Assembly: GCF_964019385.1 (NCBI RefSeq) | Contig: NC_088654.1 | Location: forward strand, 16,824,018 to 16,888,017 | Reading direction: 5' to 3' | Origin: Sycon ciliatum | Taxonomy: Eukaryota; Porifera; Calcarea; Leucosolenida; Sycettidae | Length of the DNA stretch: 64,000 nt | The notes under the pieces: generated by a model | Seen by the model: the letters and a program-made list of their open reading frames with translations, nothing else | The model's database searches: none | What the model was told of the DNA's origin: nothing | Position numbers and translations under genes: made by a program | Shown here: positions 22,569 to 33,544 of the stretch, in pieces | Layout of the letters: each line of letters starts with the position of its first letter | Numbering within the stretch: the stretch's first letter is position 1

Positions 22569-25391
22569 CTACTTCCTGGACAGGAAATTAGCACAGCTAT
22601 GCAGGTCGAAACCACGGGATGACTTGCAGCAGCGACCGCAGCCGAGACAATGCGCTCTGCAGCAGGGCAGGGCAACCCGCTGTTTCCGGACCGAGTCTGC
22701 CGATGCCACAGCCGAGACCGACGCCACTTCAGCAGCCGAGTTGGAGAGACACTTATGCGAAGCTAGCCCGCCAGCACTCAAGAACCATCTCCCGCACGCA
22801 TTACATAGTCGGCTGCCGGACTGCTCAGATATGGGCTTCCTCCTCTCGGCCAGGCACTTGTGGCGATTCTTGTATTTCTGGTTGGCGAAAGTACGCTGGC
22901 AAACATCGCAGAGCACAGAAGTGTCACGCTGAGCCGATCGCGGTACTGGTTGAGCGGAATACGCACTGCGCCATTTCCCACGCTCCTGGGCGAGGTCGTA
23001 CCATTCCGTGTGGTCGATGTTCACTGCGGAGAGGTCAGCTCTGACAGAGTCTCGCCACCGTTTCCGAGGACCGCAAGCCGGCCTCGGCGGAAGGAGCGCA
23101 CCAAACAGGAGCTGGCGCGGAGTTCTATCGCCGTCCATCCTAGCTAGATGGCCTAGCCACTCCAGACGGCGGCGAAGAACACGTGTGGTAATATCCACTG
23201 GATCTCGACGATTCCAGGCCTCCAGAATGGTCTTCCTGTTGATGTGGAAGTCCCAGGTGTCTCTTCTACCGAGGGCTAAGATTGCGGAAATGCAGCGAAG
23301 ATGGAAGGCGGACAGCTCCGCAAGCTCGCTTTTCAGTGGTACCCAACACTCCGCTCCGTAAAGGAGAAGAGAAGCCACACATGCATCATACACCATTCGC
23401 TTCGTTGCCAGTGAAAGATCGCCATCATCAAAGACAGATCGACCCAATGCTCCGAATGCCCTAGATGCTGACGCTATTCGGGACCGAGTGTCCACTGCGG
23501 TGCGGCCACCAGTATGGATGATGGAGCCTAGGTAGCGAAAGTCATGCACATTCTCGACAATTTCCCCGCCAACCACCAATGGACGACGATCCTCCGGAGA
23601 AATGCCGAAGCCGACCGCCATTACTTTGGTTTTTGATAGGTTGATGGTGAGGCCGAAGCGAGTTGCGACGTCCATGAACCGGCTGAGCGCAAGTGTGGCA
23701 CCATGGTGAGTTGTAGCAATAAGTGCCGAATCGTCTGCGAATTGACAGTCACGATGGATGTTGATTGTGTCAGTCTTCTGGCGTTTGAAAAGGAGAGACG
23801 GTCCAGAGTTAGAGGAGACGGGAAGTCCAATCTCAGGTATGTCCGCAACCTCACGCTGCCACAGCTGGAATACTGCCCACATGAATATATTGAACAATAC
23901 TGGGGCCATACAACAACCTTGTCGAAGGCCATTTTGCACCTCAATAGGCTCGGCCTCGATGCCCGGGATCGACAGGTTTGCAGACATAGAGGTATGAAAT
24001 GAGCTGATAATGGTAACCAGCTTGTCAGGTACGCCCGCCTTCCGGAGAATTTCCCACATGCACTTACGGGTGACGGAATCATAGGCCTTCCGTAGATCAA
24101 CAAAAACCATGAAACCAGAGCAGCGATGTTCATATAGTTTCTCAGATATTTGTCTCACCGCGAAGATCATGTCCGCACAAGATCTGCCTTTGCGGAATCC
24201 ACACTGCGTGTCTGGCAGGATGTCTTCCGCGAGCCGCTGCAATCTTGTCTGGACGAGGCCAGCAACAGCTTTTCCTACCACCTCCAGAAGAGCGATGCCC
24301 CTCCAATTGTCACAGCTGGATAGATTTCCTTTTTTTGGTATCGGGACAAGCTGGCAGTCCACCCACTCCTGGGGCACCCGCTCTGCATTCCACACTGTCT
24401 GGACAAGGTCCAGTAGTGCCATCATGAGGCCATCCCCACCAGCCTTCAGCAGTTCCGGTAAGATTCCAGAGCCTCCTGCTGCTTTTCCGTTCCGTAGTCG
24501 GCGCACAGCTTGCCTAAGCTCTTCCAGAGTAGGTGGATCGGCGAGGTCTTCACACACTTCTTGTTGCTCAATGGTGGCAACAGTTGCAGGTTCATACGAG
24601 GTTGGAACATTGTAAACCTTGGAGAAGTGGCGGTGCCATGTGCGGCCCTGATCCGCCGGTGAATTACAGACATTTCCGTTCTCGTCCCGCACAGCGACTG
24701 CAGTTACACCCACAAGCCCTCGCCGAGCCGTCTGCATGGTCTTGATACCGGCCCAAATGCGCGCCGAGTCAAAGCGCCCCTTCTCAGTACGTTGTGCCAT
24801 GGCAGCAAACCAATCATTCTTCGCAGCTCGGGTGGCAGCGCGAGCCCTCGTGCGCGCAACACGGTAGCGCGAATACTCTTCCTGATTCCGGCCACTAGTG
24901 ATCCATGTTCGATAGCATGCATTGCGCGCGTCCAGCAGTGGCCGCAGCCCGTCCTGGCTTTCCGTAAACCAATCAGGCTGCTGTCTCCTCTGATGACCGA
25001 GAGTGTCCGCAGCCGCCGCCGTCACCACGTCCCGCATCGCATTCCATTTCTCGTCGACCGTTTCCGCGCCCGCCACTGCATCAATCTTGGCATTGATGTT
25101 TTCCTGGTAGTCGTCAACCTTCCTCCGGTGGTTTCCCTCAGCATCTGTCGAAACCACTGCGGGCAGATTATGCACTGCAAATCGTACTCTCTTTGTAGAT
25201 TTCCGCGGTTTCCACAAGACCCTGCCGAGCCTAAACCTGGCGGCAACAAGACTATGGTCGCTCCCACATTCTGCCGAGCGAATAACCTGAGCATCAGTGC
25301 ACCAGTGCCGGCTCCCTTGCGCTGTGATGATGAAGTCAATACAATGGACATGTTTAGTTCTGGGATGCTGCCAAGTGCCTATTGTAATAGG
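22569..25391 (-). pseudogene. RTE-like LINE, endonuclease C-term, RT and Zn fingers
   Basis: Open frame of about 940 codons on the minus strand. It starts inside the AP-endonuclease domain (T-W-Q-H-P-R-T-K..C-I-D-F-I, then S-D-H-S-L) and runs through a complete RT: F-V-D-L-R-K-A-Y-D (motif A), L-R-Q-G-C-C-M-A-P (motif B), Q-F-A-D-D-S-A (motif C), and the RTE-type W-L-G-H-L-A-R-M segment. The C-terminus has C2H2-type fingers (C-D-V-C-Q-R-T-F..H, C-N-A-C-G-R-W-F..H). The upstream half of the endonuclease is at 26096-26875, separated by a 0.7-kb LTR-element insertion, so the LINE is inactive although this part has no stop. RTE clade is judged from motifs only. Confidence 0.85.
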
Positions 25392-26095
25392 TGTATGTAT
25401 GCTACGACCTGAATACTCACTATTTGTATTTCCCGCTCGTTCCCCTTGGCAATGAGCACTCACATAGAAGAGCGCATGCTCCAGTTCTGTTCTAGTCTAG
25501 TCTTGAGTTGTCGTTGTCCTGTTCTCCTTCTGTCTACACTCTTATCGAATACTTCTATAAATTATCCAATCATATAAAACCCCTGTGTTCCGGTGTGAGG
25601 GGGCATCATTAGCCGGGAGCAGCTAACACTGGTGGCAGCGGAAAACGTCCACCACTACATCGCTGGCGGAGTATGTACGCCTTCGGAGATCGCCGACTAT
25701 GAAGTACCACGAAGGCCCACGCAAGTGAAACCATATCCTCATCCACTCTCTCCGTCAATATTTTCCTTTCTGCATTGTGTTTCTTTCTGCTCGTCGTTTT
25801 CTTGTTGCATGCATTGTTTACCATGGTTTACAGTCCATAGGTCAAGCATTGGCGCCAACCTGTCTGGCCAAACATTTTCGGAACATTTTCTGTGTCCGTG
25901 TTTTGTGCATACTGGCTGCTGTCTAGTGTCTTGTTAGGATATCTGCTAGCTGGGTAGTAGAGTCTAGCTACACTGTGTCCGTAGAGTAGTTGCCTATTTG
26001 GAATTGTCTCTGCCAAATTTAGTTGTTTGCCGCTACGCACGATAGGTTACGTAATAGATTTTAGATCGATGCGTCGCGTCGATCGAGTCCTGCTT
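25392..26095 (+). mobile_element. Partial LTR retrotransposon: 5' LTR, PBS and leader
   Basis: A TG..CA LTR of about 237 bp (25392-25628) with ATATAAAACC at 25576 is followed by a primer-binding site TGGTGGCAGCGG (25630-25641), complementary to the CCA end of a tRNA-Leu. About 450 bp of leader follow, without Gag or a second LTR. The insertion splits the endonuclease ORF of the RTE-like LINE. Borders are approximate and no TSD was resolved. Confidence 0.65.
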
Positions 26096-26875
26096 TTTCC
26101 TGAACCAGGTGTTCGCGATCCAGCATTGATGCATTGCCAGAAACTGAAGTAGCTCCTCCCCAGACGAATTCAGGCAGCCCAAGCCATGTGAGCCACGCAC
26201 AGCGCTCCAATCATCACCTGGCTCTCCAGATCCCACTCTGGCATTGAAATCTCCAAGTAGAACAAATTTATCTGTGCACGGTATTGAGTTGAGTACTCCT
26301 TGCAGAGAGTCATAAAACGCATCCTTTTCACAGCGCTTACTGTTGAATGTTGGCGCATAAGCTGTAACCAGCGACATCCATTCAACCTCTCCACTCGCCA
26401 GATCAAACTTCAAGCGTATGGACAACAACCGAGCGGATACTGCGACGAGTTGACAACCTCCTTCGCGCCAGGCCCGAAGCGCATTTCCCCTCAGCACAAA
26501 CGCAACGCCCTCACCTCGCCGTCTGGGCGCTCCTTCCCCAGGCACAGGCCGACCCGAAGCAATGACCATTGCTCCGTGGACTTGATAGTTTTCCTGACCA
26601 AACCAGTGGGTCTCTTGAAGAGCAGCGGCGTCCATCTCCAAGCGTTCCAGATGTTGTACAATTTGATAAATTTTTTTATCGTCGGCAACAATTCCACTCG
26701 CGGCAGCCGTCTGAATGTGGCCCTCACTCTCAACCAGAGAGCGTACGTTCCAAGAGCCTATGCTGAATACTCCATGCTGTCGTTTTCTTTGTGCTGTAGA
26801 TGTCACCACTCGCGGGCTCGCAACGCCTCGCGAAGGCATCTGAGAACGGGACGACGACAAGAGTGTCGACATCAA
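26096..26875 (-). pseudogene. RTE-like LINE, N-terminal AP endonuclease
   Basis: Minus-strand ORF giving the first half of an exonuclease/endonuclease/phosphatase domain: G-S-W-N-V-R-S-L, L-Q-E-T-H-W (catalytic Glu), V-T-A-Y-A-P, L-L-G-D-F-N-A-R-V-G (catalytic Asp/Asn) and I-A-N-T-W-F, where the LTR element begins. The reading frame then runs into inserted sequence and stops. First Met-Met-Ser chosen as the start; upstream is a 5' UTR reaching the CA repeat at 27040. Confidence 0.85.
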
Positions 26876-27036
26876 AAATCGTCGACCAAGTCCGCCGCCG
26901 ATATTCCCGCCTCAGTATGTTATCCTGGACGGCTGGGGAGGCCCCAGGCCGCCCAGGCCTGTCTCACTATGTCCAGAAACAGTCAGGAGAGGAAGACTTA
27001 CAGAGAGCAAAAAAAACTCAAACTGTCCCCACCCAA

Positions 27037-27038
<2 letters not shown>

Positions 27039-27098
<60 letters not shown>

Positions 27099-27151
27099 AA
27101 CACACACACGCACGTACTCACACGCGCACGCACACACACACACACACACAC
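27039..27151. repeat. (CA)n microsatellite
   Basis: Two CA tracts separated by CG-containing interruptions. Confidence 0.95.
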
Positions 27152-27162
27152 CTGACGGAAGT

Positions 27163-27345
27163 GTTTTTGGCCGTGATGCCGAGACCTCAGGTCGGCAGAG
27201 CCATCAATGCCCCACCATCACTGCTGCGTCTCGGTGCAGCCCCTGCTCAATAGTTGTCATGTTCGTCCTAGTCTCAGTATCATTGTCTTTCTTTATTATT
27301 TTCGAGCTGGGAATGTGAATATAGTAAAAAAATAAATAAAAAAAG
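27163..27345 (+). mobile_element. 3' end of non-LTR/SINE-like element, copy 2
   Basis: Near-identical to 20650-20852, ending in an A-rich tail (AAAAAAATAAATAAAAAAA). Confidence 0.75.
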
Positions 27346-27596
27346 GCAAATGCCCCAGTTGATACGTCCCAGCCCCAGACTCCCAGTTCCCAAAATTGTC
27401 ACCCACGGTATTCAATTGAGTGGGAACTGACAAAGTAATTAGTTCATAGACAAAAAGGGGATTGTACGCAGAAATCCGGTACAAGCAACACAGAAGAGGT
27501 CTTGCTTAGCCTACAGGAACATGGCAGGGGAATGGTCATGTTTGTGCCATGGAGCGGTACGTCCCACGGCATGTCATAGTAGTGTTTCGAATTTCT

Positions 27597-27692
27597 ATTT
27601 TCTGCCACGAGACCGTGCTGCAGTGATGGTGGAGCATTGATGGCTCCGCAAACTTTTAAGGCCTCGGCGCCACAGCCAAAAACACCCACCAA
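27597..27692 (-). mobile_element. Fragment of the same element, copy 3
   Basis: On the minus strand GTTTTTGGCTGTGGCGCCGAGG..GGAGCCATCAATGCTCCACCATCACTGC, a diverged copy of 27170-27225. Confidence 0.65.
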
Positions 27693-28059
27693 AAATAAGA
27701 GATAGAACTGTATGACGCTGTAAGCGGTCAGCCCATTCCTTGTGCCCGCTTGCATGCGGTAGAGCTCTCTTCTGCTTGCTACCTGCCCCGTTCTGACAAG
27801 CTTGAGGAGTAGCATGTACCGGGGCAGCATGACAGGAGCAAGTCTTGAAGCAGACGAAGAGTTGCACCACGATTCCGGCAAATCCTCATCTCCGTCAGAA
27901 CACAGCAAGTAGCTCTGCCCTCGGGCATTGATCACTCTTTTGGATAGCCTGCAACCTTTCTGTGTCAGAGTCCGATTACCGGAAACTCAGGGGGAGGTGA
28001 TGTCCGTAGCGGTTCGGCAGGCTCCTGTTGGATTGTACCGGCATTGTCTAGCTGCTGAA

Positions 28060-28376
28060 CCTTAGCTGTTATGACGGGCGTAGCATGCACGATCAAGTGT
28101 TCGAAACTTGAGTGGTGATGAACACCTCACCATGCGCCGCTCACCGGGCCTGTTCTTCAGCTCGCAAAACGGTCTCAGTATCCGCTGCTGTGCCGTTGAT
28201 AACGTACACGTAGCAATGGTAGGTCAATTAGAACCTTGAGTAGTGATGAACACCTTACCATGCGTCGCCTGCATGATCTTCAAACCGTAAACGGTCTTAG
28301 TATCCGCTGCTGTACTGTTGATATCGCACGCATAGTGACGGTAGGTCGATGACCTCCCATGCGCTGCTCAGAACCT
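28060..28376. repeat. Tandem repeat, about 120-bp unit, 2.5 copies
   Basis: GAGTGGTGATGAACACCTCACCATGCG..AAACGGTCTCAGTATCCGCTGCTGT recurs as GAGTAGTGATGAACACCTTACCATGCG..AAACGGTCTTAGTATCCGCTGCTGT, with a third partial copy ending CCCATGCGCTGCTC. Confidence 0.85.
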
Positions 28377-28426
28377 GCGAGGAAATCAGAGAGCCAGCAA
28401 CAACAACAACTGCTGTGGTTCTGATA

Positions 28427-28594
28427 CAGTGAACTTTGCGTATAACGACACTCGGCGGAGCATCAGAAAAGTGTCATACACGAAGTCTCATTATATGTAT
28501 TACAGTTAGATGAGACTTTGCTCTGGGCATGGAAGTTCTGTCGTTATTCGCGAATTGTCGTTATATCCGCAGTCGTTATTAGCGAAGTTGACTG
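28427..28594. mobile_element. Tc1/mariner-like MITE, CAGTCAACTTCGC family
   Basis: Termini CAGTGAACTTTGCG and GCGAAGTTGACTG with TA on the left. Internal ATAACGAC modules. An inverted copy is at 52625-52807. Confidence 0.85.
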
Positions 28595-28730
28595 ATACAC
28601 TGCTACCTTGCTGATTTCTAGCCTCAGACAATCCACAGCAGGCCAGCGGTCCAGTTGTTCAAGTTATCAGTTATCACCGTACCAATCTTTTGTCCACCAG
28701 TACAGTCATGTTTACAGCCATGCAGGTAGG

Positions 28731-28932
28731 GACCGGCGGATTCTGCTCGAAAAGGTAGCAGATTCTGCTCAAAAAGCAGTGAAATTGGCAGAACCATACA
28801 AACCTTATGGCGGGCAATTCCTCGAATTCTGCTCCTTTCTTTTTATCCACATACCAAACATGCATGAAACTTACCAGAAAAAGTACCGAATTCTGCCATA
28901 TTTTCTGCCAGCAGAATCCGCCGGACCCTACC
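28731..28932 (+). mobile_element. MITE, GGACCGGCGGATTC family, complete
   Basis: GGGACCGGCGGATTCTGCT at the left and AGCAGAATCCGCCGGACCC at the right, flanked by TA on both sides. Other members at 13325, 14080 and 17034. Confidence 0.85.
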
Positions 28933-29360
28933 GTGGAGGATACTGTAAAACATGTAATTTTAGGTGCATTTAAATTTCGGTGCCAGGGACCTGCCGGGTT
29001 TCAGGTGTAATTTAGAATTAGGTGACCAGCTTTCCCTTCACATACAGTTCATACTCTAGTGCCTTTCAGGTGTAATTTTAATTTAGGTGCTTGTTTTCTC
29101 TACCGAAATCACCGAAATTAAAGTCACACCGAAAATAACATGTTTTCCAGTTGTGTACCCGCCATATCATAGATTAATTTATTAATTTTATTAATTTTAT
29201 TCAACATCTCCTGGCCCGTCCGAAGACTGCCAATAAACATGAGAGGTCAGGTGATAGCCAACCACGGCAAGCTAAAAGGGAGAAAAAGAAAGATGCTGTC
29301 AGAGAGGGAAAGGAGATAGGGAGAGAAAAAGAAAGGGAGGCACATTAGTAATACATGGGA

Positions 29361-32324
29361 TCACTTCGGATGAGACAGTGTGGAAAGCTGGACTTTGAAT
29401 TTCCTGATATCCTGGCATGTCTTAATGCTAGTAGGCAGGTTAGACCAAAGGGAGTATGCTGAGAAGAAAGGGGATTTCAAAAACAGAGAGGAACTAGCTC
29501 GGGGCAGTGATAAGGCATTGCGTGTTGGTCTAGTGGTAACAAACCAGTTGTACTTGGCAATATGTTTCGGGACTTGGGCTAGGAAGATTTTTTGCACAAG
29601 GATACAAAGATGCTGCTGATGTCGGGCAAGAAGAGGGTGCGTGGAAGCAAGTTTATAAAGACAAAGGGAGGCAAATGTTTGGTCTTTTCGAAACAGAATT
29701 TTCAGAAGCAAGCGTTGATGTACTTCCAGTCTGTGGAGTAAAGTCTGAGACAACCCGCACCAAGCTATATCGCAATAGTCAAATATAGGCAAAATGTACG
29801 ACTTAAAGAACAATTTTCTGCAGTTATCATTCATGTGTTGGCAGTGGGGTTGTAGCATACCTAAGGACGCACTCGCACGCTTGCACACAGACTGGACTTG
29901 TGGAGACCAGGAGAGTTGGCGGTCGAGAATAACGCCCAGGTGCTTGTGCTCGTTAACAACTTTAATAGGTGTACTATTTAGACCAGGAAAATACAGAAGC
30001 TGAGTGGGGGGCGAGGGAGAGAAGAACATGGCCTCGGTTTTGGCGAGGTTAGGCTTCAGTTTCCAGGTTTCCATCCATGTTACTGTAGCGTTGACCCCGG
30101 ACTGCATGGAGGCCGTGAGGTTGTCTGCCGAGCTGTCGGAGCACAACAGAGCAGTGTCGTCAGCAAAAAGACTTACATTTGGTACAAGGGCTGGCAAGTC
30201 ATTAACGTACAGTAGAAATAGGAGCGGCCCAAGTATGGACCCCTGGGGTACCCCAGACACGACTAGTAATGGGTCTGACAGGGAGGTAGATACTCTGACA
30301 GTCTGGTGGCGGCAGGAAAGATAGGATGAGAGCCATTGCAGGGCTGGACCATGTACCAAGAAGACGGACTCTAGCTTTGCAAGCAGACCACGATGCCAGA
30401 CGGTGTCGAAAGCTTTCGCTAGGTCAAAGAACACGATGCCAACATGCCGCCTGAGGTTCCGCTGGGTGTAGATGTCTTGTACTAGACGTGTTAGTTGGAA
30501 AGTTGTGGAGTCTCCACGGCAGAAACCGGATTGAGATGGTGAAAGCGCTGGGGTGACGTGGCAGTACAGAGACTCAAAGAAAATACGTTCACAGACCTTT
30601 GACACAGCGGGGAGGAGAGAGATTGGTCTGTAGTTGCCAGCCTGAGAGCGTTGGCCTTTCTTATAGATCGGGACGATAACAGCAGATTTCCAGACGGACG
30701 GAAATACTCCTGTACGATATGACATGTTAAAGAGCAGGCACAAGGGATAGGACAGAGATGGCGCAAGCCATTTGAGAACCTCATTGGGTATGCCATCTTC
30801 GCCAGGGGACTTACAATTCTTCAGGAGTTTGAGGTGCTTACAGACGGTAGCAGTCGTGGTAACGACGCGTGTGAGTGGTGCGCTAAGTTCAGGGGCTGGG
30901 GACAGCGATGGAATGTCCCAATTCGGATCCTCCGGAATGCCGGATGAAACAAACTGCTTGTTCAGTGTGTCTGCAATCGCCTTCACATCGTGCTGGCGGT
31001 TGCCATTGGAGTCCGTCAGGTACTGGATTGGCGCGCGGGAGGTCCCGCGGCACTGGTTGCGAATGAATTGGTGGAGTGATGGGCGATCGGGGGAGGAGAG
31101 TGTTGCAGAAAGAGAGTTTAGAAAGGAGCGGTGTGAGGTACGAGAAAGGTGCTTGACAAAGTTGCGTTGAACTCGGTAAGCCTCCCGGTTAACCGGCGTT
31201 GGGAATTTCTTGTAGATGCTGAAAAGATCACGCTTGCGCTTCACTTCAGATACGAGGGACCGTGTCACCCATGGGGGACTAGATGTCGAGGATGTTGGGT
31301 TGGAATGTTTCCGGTTGTTGTAGCCGATAGCAAAGTTAGAGAGGTGCTGTTGGAACCCTCGTTCAAGGACGGCTGCAAAGTGATCTACCGCGGCGTCAAC
31401 AGTTGGAGAGCCTTCTGGTTGCAGAAACGACCAGTCGTGGCAGGAGAAATCAGCGTTCATAGAGTCCCAGCACTGAGAGGGAACTCGACGGAAGCGATAT
31501 GGGAACGGTTTGCGAGAAGGAAGTGGCAGGTCTGGGTCCGAGGGCAATGAGACGGCGAACTGGCATGAAACCATGAGATGGTCCGAGGAGCCAAGAGCGC
31601 AAGCTGTGTGAACGTCCGTCGCCAGCAGGGGTTGGTTTGTGAAGACAAGGTCTAGACATGACTGTGTTCCGGAAGATGTTGTGTGCGTTGGACTCTGCAC
31701 CAGCTGATCCAAACCGAAGCAGGTAAGGGTGCGAAAAAGTGCCGCCCCAGCAGGACACGTTAAATCCGATGGGCACCACCGTTTGTGCTTACTGTTGAAG
31801 TCCCCAGCCATTATGACATGGTACGATGACATGGGAACGGTTACCAAAGCACTAGCTAGCATATCACAGAAGTGGTCTATTTCCGTGGTTTTGACTGAGG
31901 GCGGACGGTAGGTACAGCAGACGAGGATGGGTGTCGGGGAGCCTAAGATTGGGTGAAGCTCAACCCATACGGATTCACAGGTCGGATGAGCAAGGTCGTC
32001 GCGAACTTGGACTCTTCCGAAGCGATTTTGCCGGACAAGAATCGCAACTCCACCATATCCTCTGGTTGCCGTACCGGATTTGTTATCATGAGGTGGTCGG
32101 TCGCGACGAAATGTGGTATAACCGGAGATGGTGAGCGCTATGCTTGGATTTAGCCATGTTTCATTTAGACAGATGACATCAGGTTTGTTGAAATCAGCAA
32201 TGACAGACAGTTCGGCAGATTTGTTAACGATTGAGCGGCAATTTACGGAAAGCAAGGTCAGTTTACCCTGGCAAGGGGGGAAGTAGGGCCGAGCCAGTGG
32301 ATTCAGCTGTGGTCGCGCCATCAT
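29361..32324 (-). CDS. LINE ORF2: AP endonuclease and reverse transcriptase
   Basis: 987 residues, uninterrupted. Endonuclease about 20-240: L-S-V-N-C-R-S-I, L-N-E-T-W, Y-R-P-P, A-G-D-F-N, and S-S-D-H-L. RT about 480-760: N-Y-R-P-I-S-L-L, F-F-D-L-A-K-A-F-D (motif A), G-V-P-Q-G-S-I-L-G-P (motif B), L-F-A-D-D-T-A-L (motif C), then the C-terminal N-E-H-K-H-L-G-V region and helical tail. All catalytic residues are present. Its ATG overlaps the ORF1 stop as ATGA (32321-32324), so translation by termination-reinitiation is likely. It nicks target DNA and primes reverse transcription there. Clade within the CR1/L2/Jockey group is not fixed. Confidence 0.92.
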   Translation of the reverse strand: MMARPQLNPLARPYFPPCQGKLTLLSVNCRSIVNKSAELSVIADFNKPDVICLNETWLNPSIALTISGYTTFRRDRPPHDNKSGTATRGYGGVAILVRQNRFGRVQVRDDLAHPTCESVWVELHPILGSPTPILVCCTYRPPSVKTTEIDHFCDMLASALVTVPMSSYHVIMAGDFNSKHKRWCPSDLTCPAGAALFRTLTCFGLDQLVQSPTHTTSSGTQSCLDLVFTNQPLLATDVHTACALGSSDHLMVSCQFAVSLPSDPDLPLPSRKPFPYRFRRVPSQCWDSMNADFSCHDWSFLQPEGSPTVDAAVDHFAAVLERGFQQHLSNFAIGYNNRKHSNPTSSTSSPPWVTRSLVSEVKRKRDLFSIYKKFPTPVNREAYRVQRNFVKHLSRTSHRSFLNSLSATLSSPDRPSLHQFIRNQCRGTSRAPIQYLTDSNGNRQHDVKAIADTLNKQFVSSGIPEDPNWDIPSLSPAPELSAPLTRVVTTTATVCKHLKLLKNCKSPGEDGIPNEVLKWLAPSLSYPLCLLFNMSYRTGVFPSVWKSAVIVPIYKKGQRSQAGNYRPISLLPAVSKVCERIFFESLYCHVTPALSPSQSGFCRGDSTTFQLTRLVQDIYTQRNLRRHVGIVFFDLAKAFDTVWHRGLLAKLESVFLVHGPALQWLSSYLSCRHQTVRVSTSLSDPLLVVSGVPQGSILGPLLFLLYVNDLPALVPNVSLFADDTALLCSDSSADNLTASMQSGVNATVTWMETWKLKPNLAKTEAMFFSPSPPTQLLYFPGLNSTPIKVVNEHKHLGVILDRQLSWSPQVQSVCKRASASLGMLQPHCQHMNDNCRKLFFKSYILPIFDYCDIAWCGLSQTLLHRLEVHQRLLLKILFRKDQTFASLCLYKLASTHPLLARHQQHLCILVQKIFLAQVPKHIAKYNWFVTTRPTRNALSLPRASSSLFLKSPFFSAYSLWSNLPTSIKTCQDIRKFKVQLSTLSHPK

Positions 32325-33451
32325 GCTGAGCCTGAGGAGAGGACGTTGTTTGCCTGGTTGGCATTGCTGGTGTCAAAACTGTCCGCGGCAAAACGCCAGG
32401 GCCTAACCGTGTGCGAAAGAGCATCCGGCCAGAACCCTTTGTCACCGACTGTGTTCTCATCAGCTGCCTCGACGGTCACCCGTGCGTAGGCAGTTCTGAA
32501 GTGCTTGGATGCAAATATGACACCTTCCTGAATCTGCACTCCTCGGGCAGAGCACCATTCAGCAATTGATGATGCGGAGCAGTGTGGCTGCACGTTGCCA
32601 ACGTAAAACACTTTGCGTTTGGCCCGGGGTGATGCCGTGAGGTCTACTGCCGGCTCGCTATCACGAGCCGGCTTGGTGTAGCGGGATGTTTCCACCCGCC
32701 TTGTTATGCTTTGAGCTAGCTGGGACTGACTACTAGTATCTGCCGCGTGCCTTTGTCTCTGGGCGGCTTGAGTGCGTCTGCCCTGGTGTTCCTGCCATTC
32801 ATGTACTTGTTGTTCAGTATCGGTGGACCTACGGGATGCATCCAGGCCTGCTGCGGGGCTGGAGCTACGACTTGTAGTAGTGCTGGACCTACGGGATGCA
32901 TGCACGCCTGCTGCGGGGCTGGAACTACGACTTGTAGTAGTGTTGGGTTGTTGCACACGCGTTTCTCCTGGCAGGCTGCCACTGCCGGCGTGTGTACCGT
33001 ACGTTTGTACAGACCTGCCCGTTGTGGTGCTGAGCCTCGCACGTGCACTTGCAGTTTGTGTGGCGGTTCCTAGTACTACGTCGCTGTACTGGTGTGGCAT
33101 GGCGTGCTGTGTGTGTACGCTAGTATCTCGCAGGTCAGCCATTTCCCGCCTCAGCTGTTGAATTTCAAGCTTCAAGGAAGCAATTTCATCATCTCTTCCC
33201 ACCCTAATTGCCACTATTTCTTTATTCAGGTCCATTATTGTCGAGGACAATGCGGCCAAAGCAGTCGTGACATGTCCTATACCGGTCATACCTTCCAGGA
33301 TGGGGTGGGACCCAATCCCCTCCTTCCGGAGCGCTCCCACCAGGTCGGGCCGTGAGAAGGAGTCCGCTTTCGGGATGCCAGTCCGGGTGGCCAGGTTTTG
33401 TAGACAGTCGAACGTCAGAAGGGCCAGGTCGACATGCTCATTGGTGGCCAT
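32321..33451 (-). CDS. LINE ORF1: coiled coil plus RRM-like domain
   Basis: 376 residues. About 60-110 is a heptad-like helix (L-N-K-E-I-V..L-K-L-E-I-Q-Q-L-R-R-E-M), a likely trimerising coiled coil. About 165-215 has two tandem copies of a 20-residue T-T-T-S-R-S-S-S-P-A-A-G unit, visible in DNA as a 60-bp duplication at 32820-32940. About 270-350 (K-V-F-Y-V-G-N-V..A-Y-A-R-V-T-V) looks like an RRM fold. The layout matches RNA-chaperone ORF1 proteins of LINEs, which form the RNP. The stop overlaps the ORF2 start. Confidence 0.8.
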   Translation of the reverse strand: MATNEHVDLALLTFDCLQNLATRTGIPKADSFSRPDLVGALRKEGIGSHPILEGMTGIGHVTTALAALSSTIMDLNKEIVAIRVGRDDEIASLKLEIQQLRREMADLRDTSVHTQHAMPHQYSDVVLGTATQTASARARLSTTTGRSVQTYGTHAGSGSLPGETRVQQPNTTTSRSSSPAAGVHASRRSSTTTSRSSSPAAGLDASRRSTDTEQQVHEWQEHQGRRTQAAQRQRHAADTSSQSQLAQSITRRVETSRYTKPARDSEPAVDLTASPRAKRKVFYVGNVQPHCSASSIAEWCSARGVQIQEGVIFASKHFRTAYARVTVEAADENTVGDKGFWPDALSHTVRPWRFAADSFDTSNANQANNVLSSGSA

Positions 33452-33544
33452 AGTCCGCAGTACAAGTCACAGCTCCTGTAGGTTACAGTTACAGACTCGG
33501 AAAGGCTGATAGGAGCGGAGCTCCTAAAACTGCATCCGCACTCT

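Larger units (their letters stand above)
29174..33540 (-). mobile_element. Full-length CR1/L2/Jockey-group LINE with two ORFs
   Basis: Complete minus-strand element: 5' UTR (33452 to about 33540), ORF1, ORF2, 3' UTR ending in AATAAAATT tandem units at 29174-29200. Both ORFs are open, so the copy may be recent or active. The short tandem 3' tail instead of poly(A) is typical of CR1/L2-like LINEs. No TSD was found by eye. Confidence 0.85.

Noticed and set aside
26912-27151. ORFs of Cys-Val or Thr-His repeats at CA tracts here and elsewhere
   Set aside because: They are translations of microsatellites.
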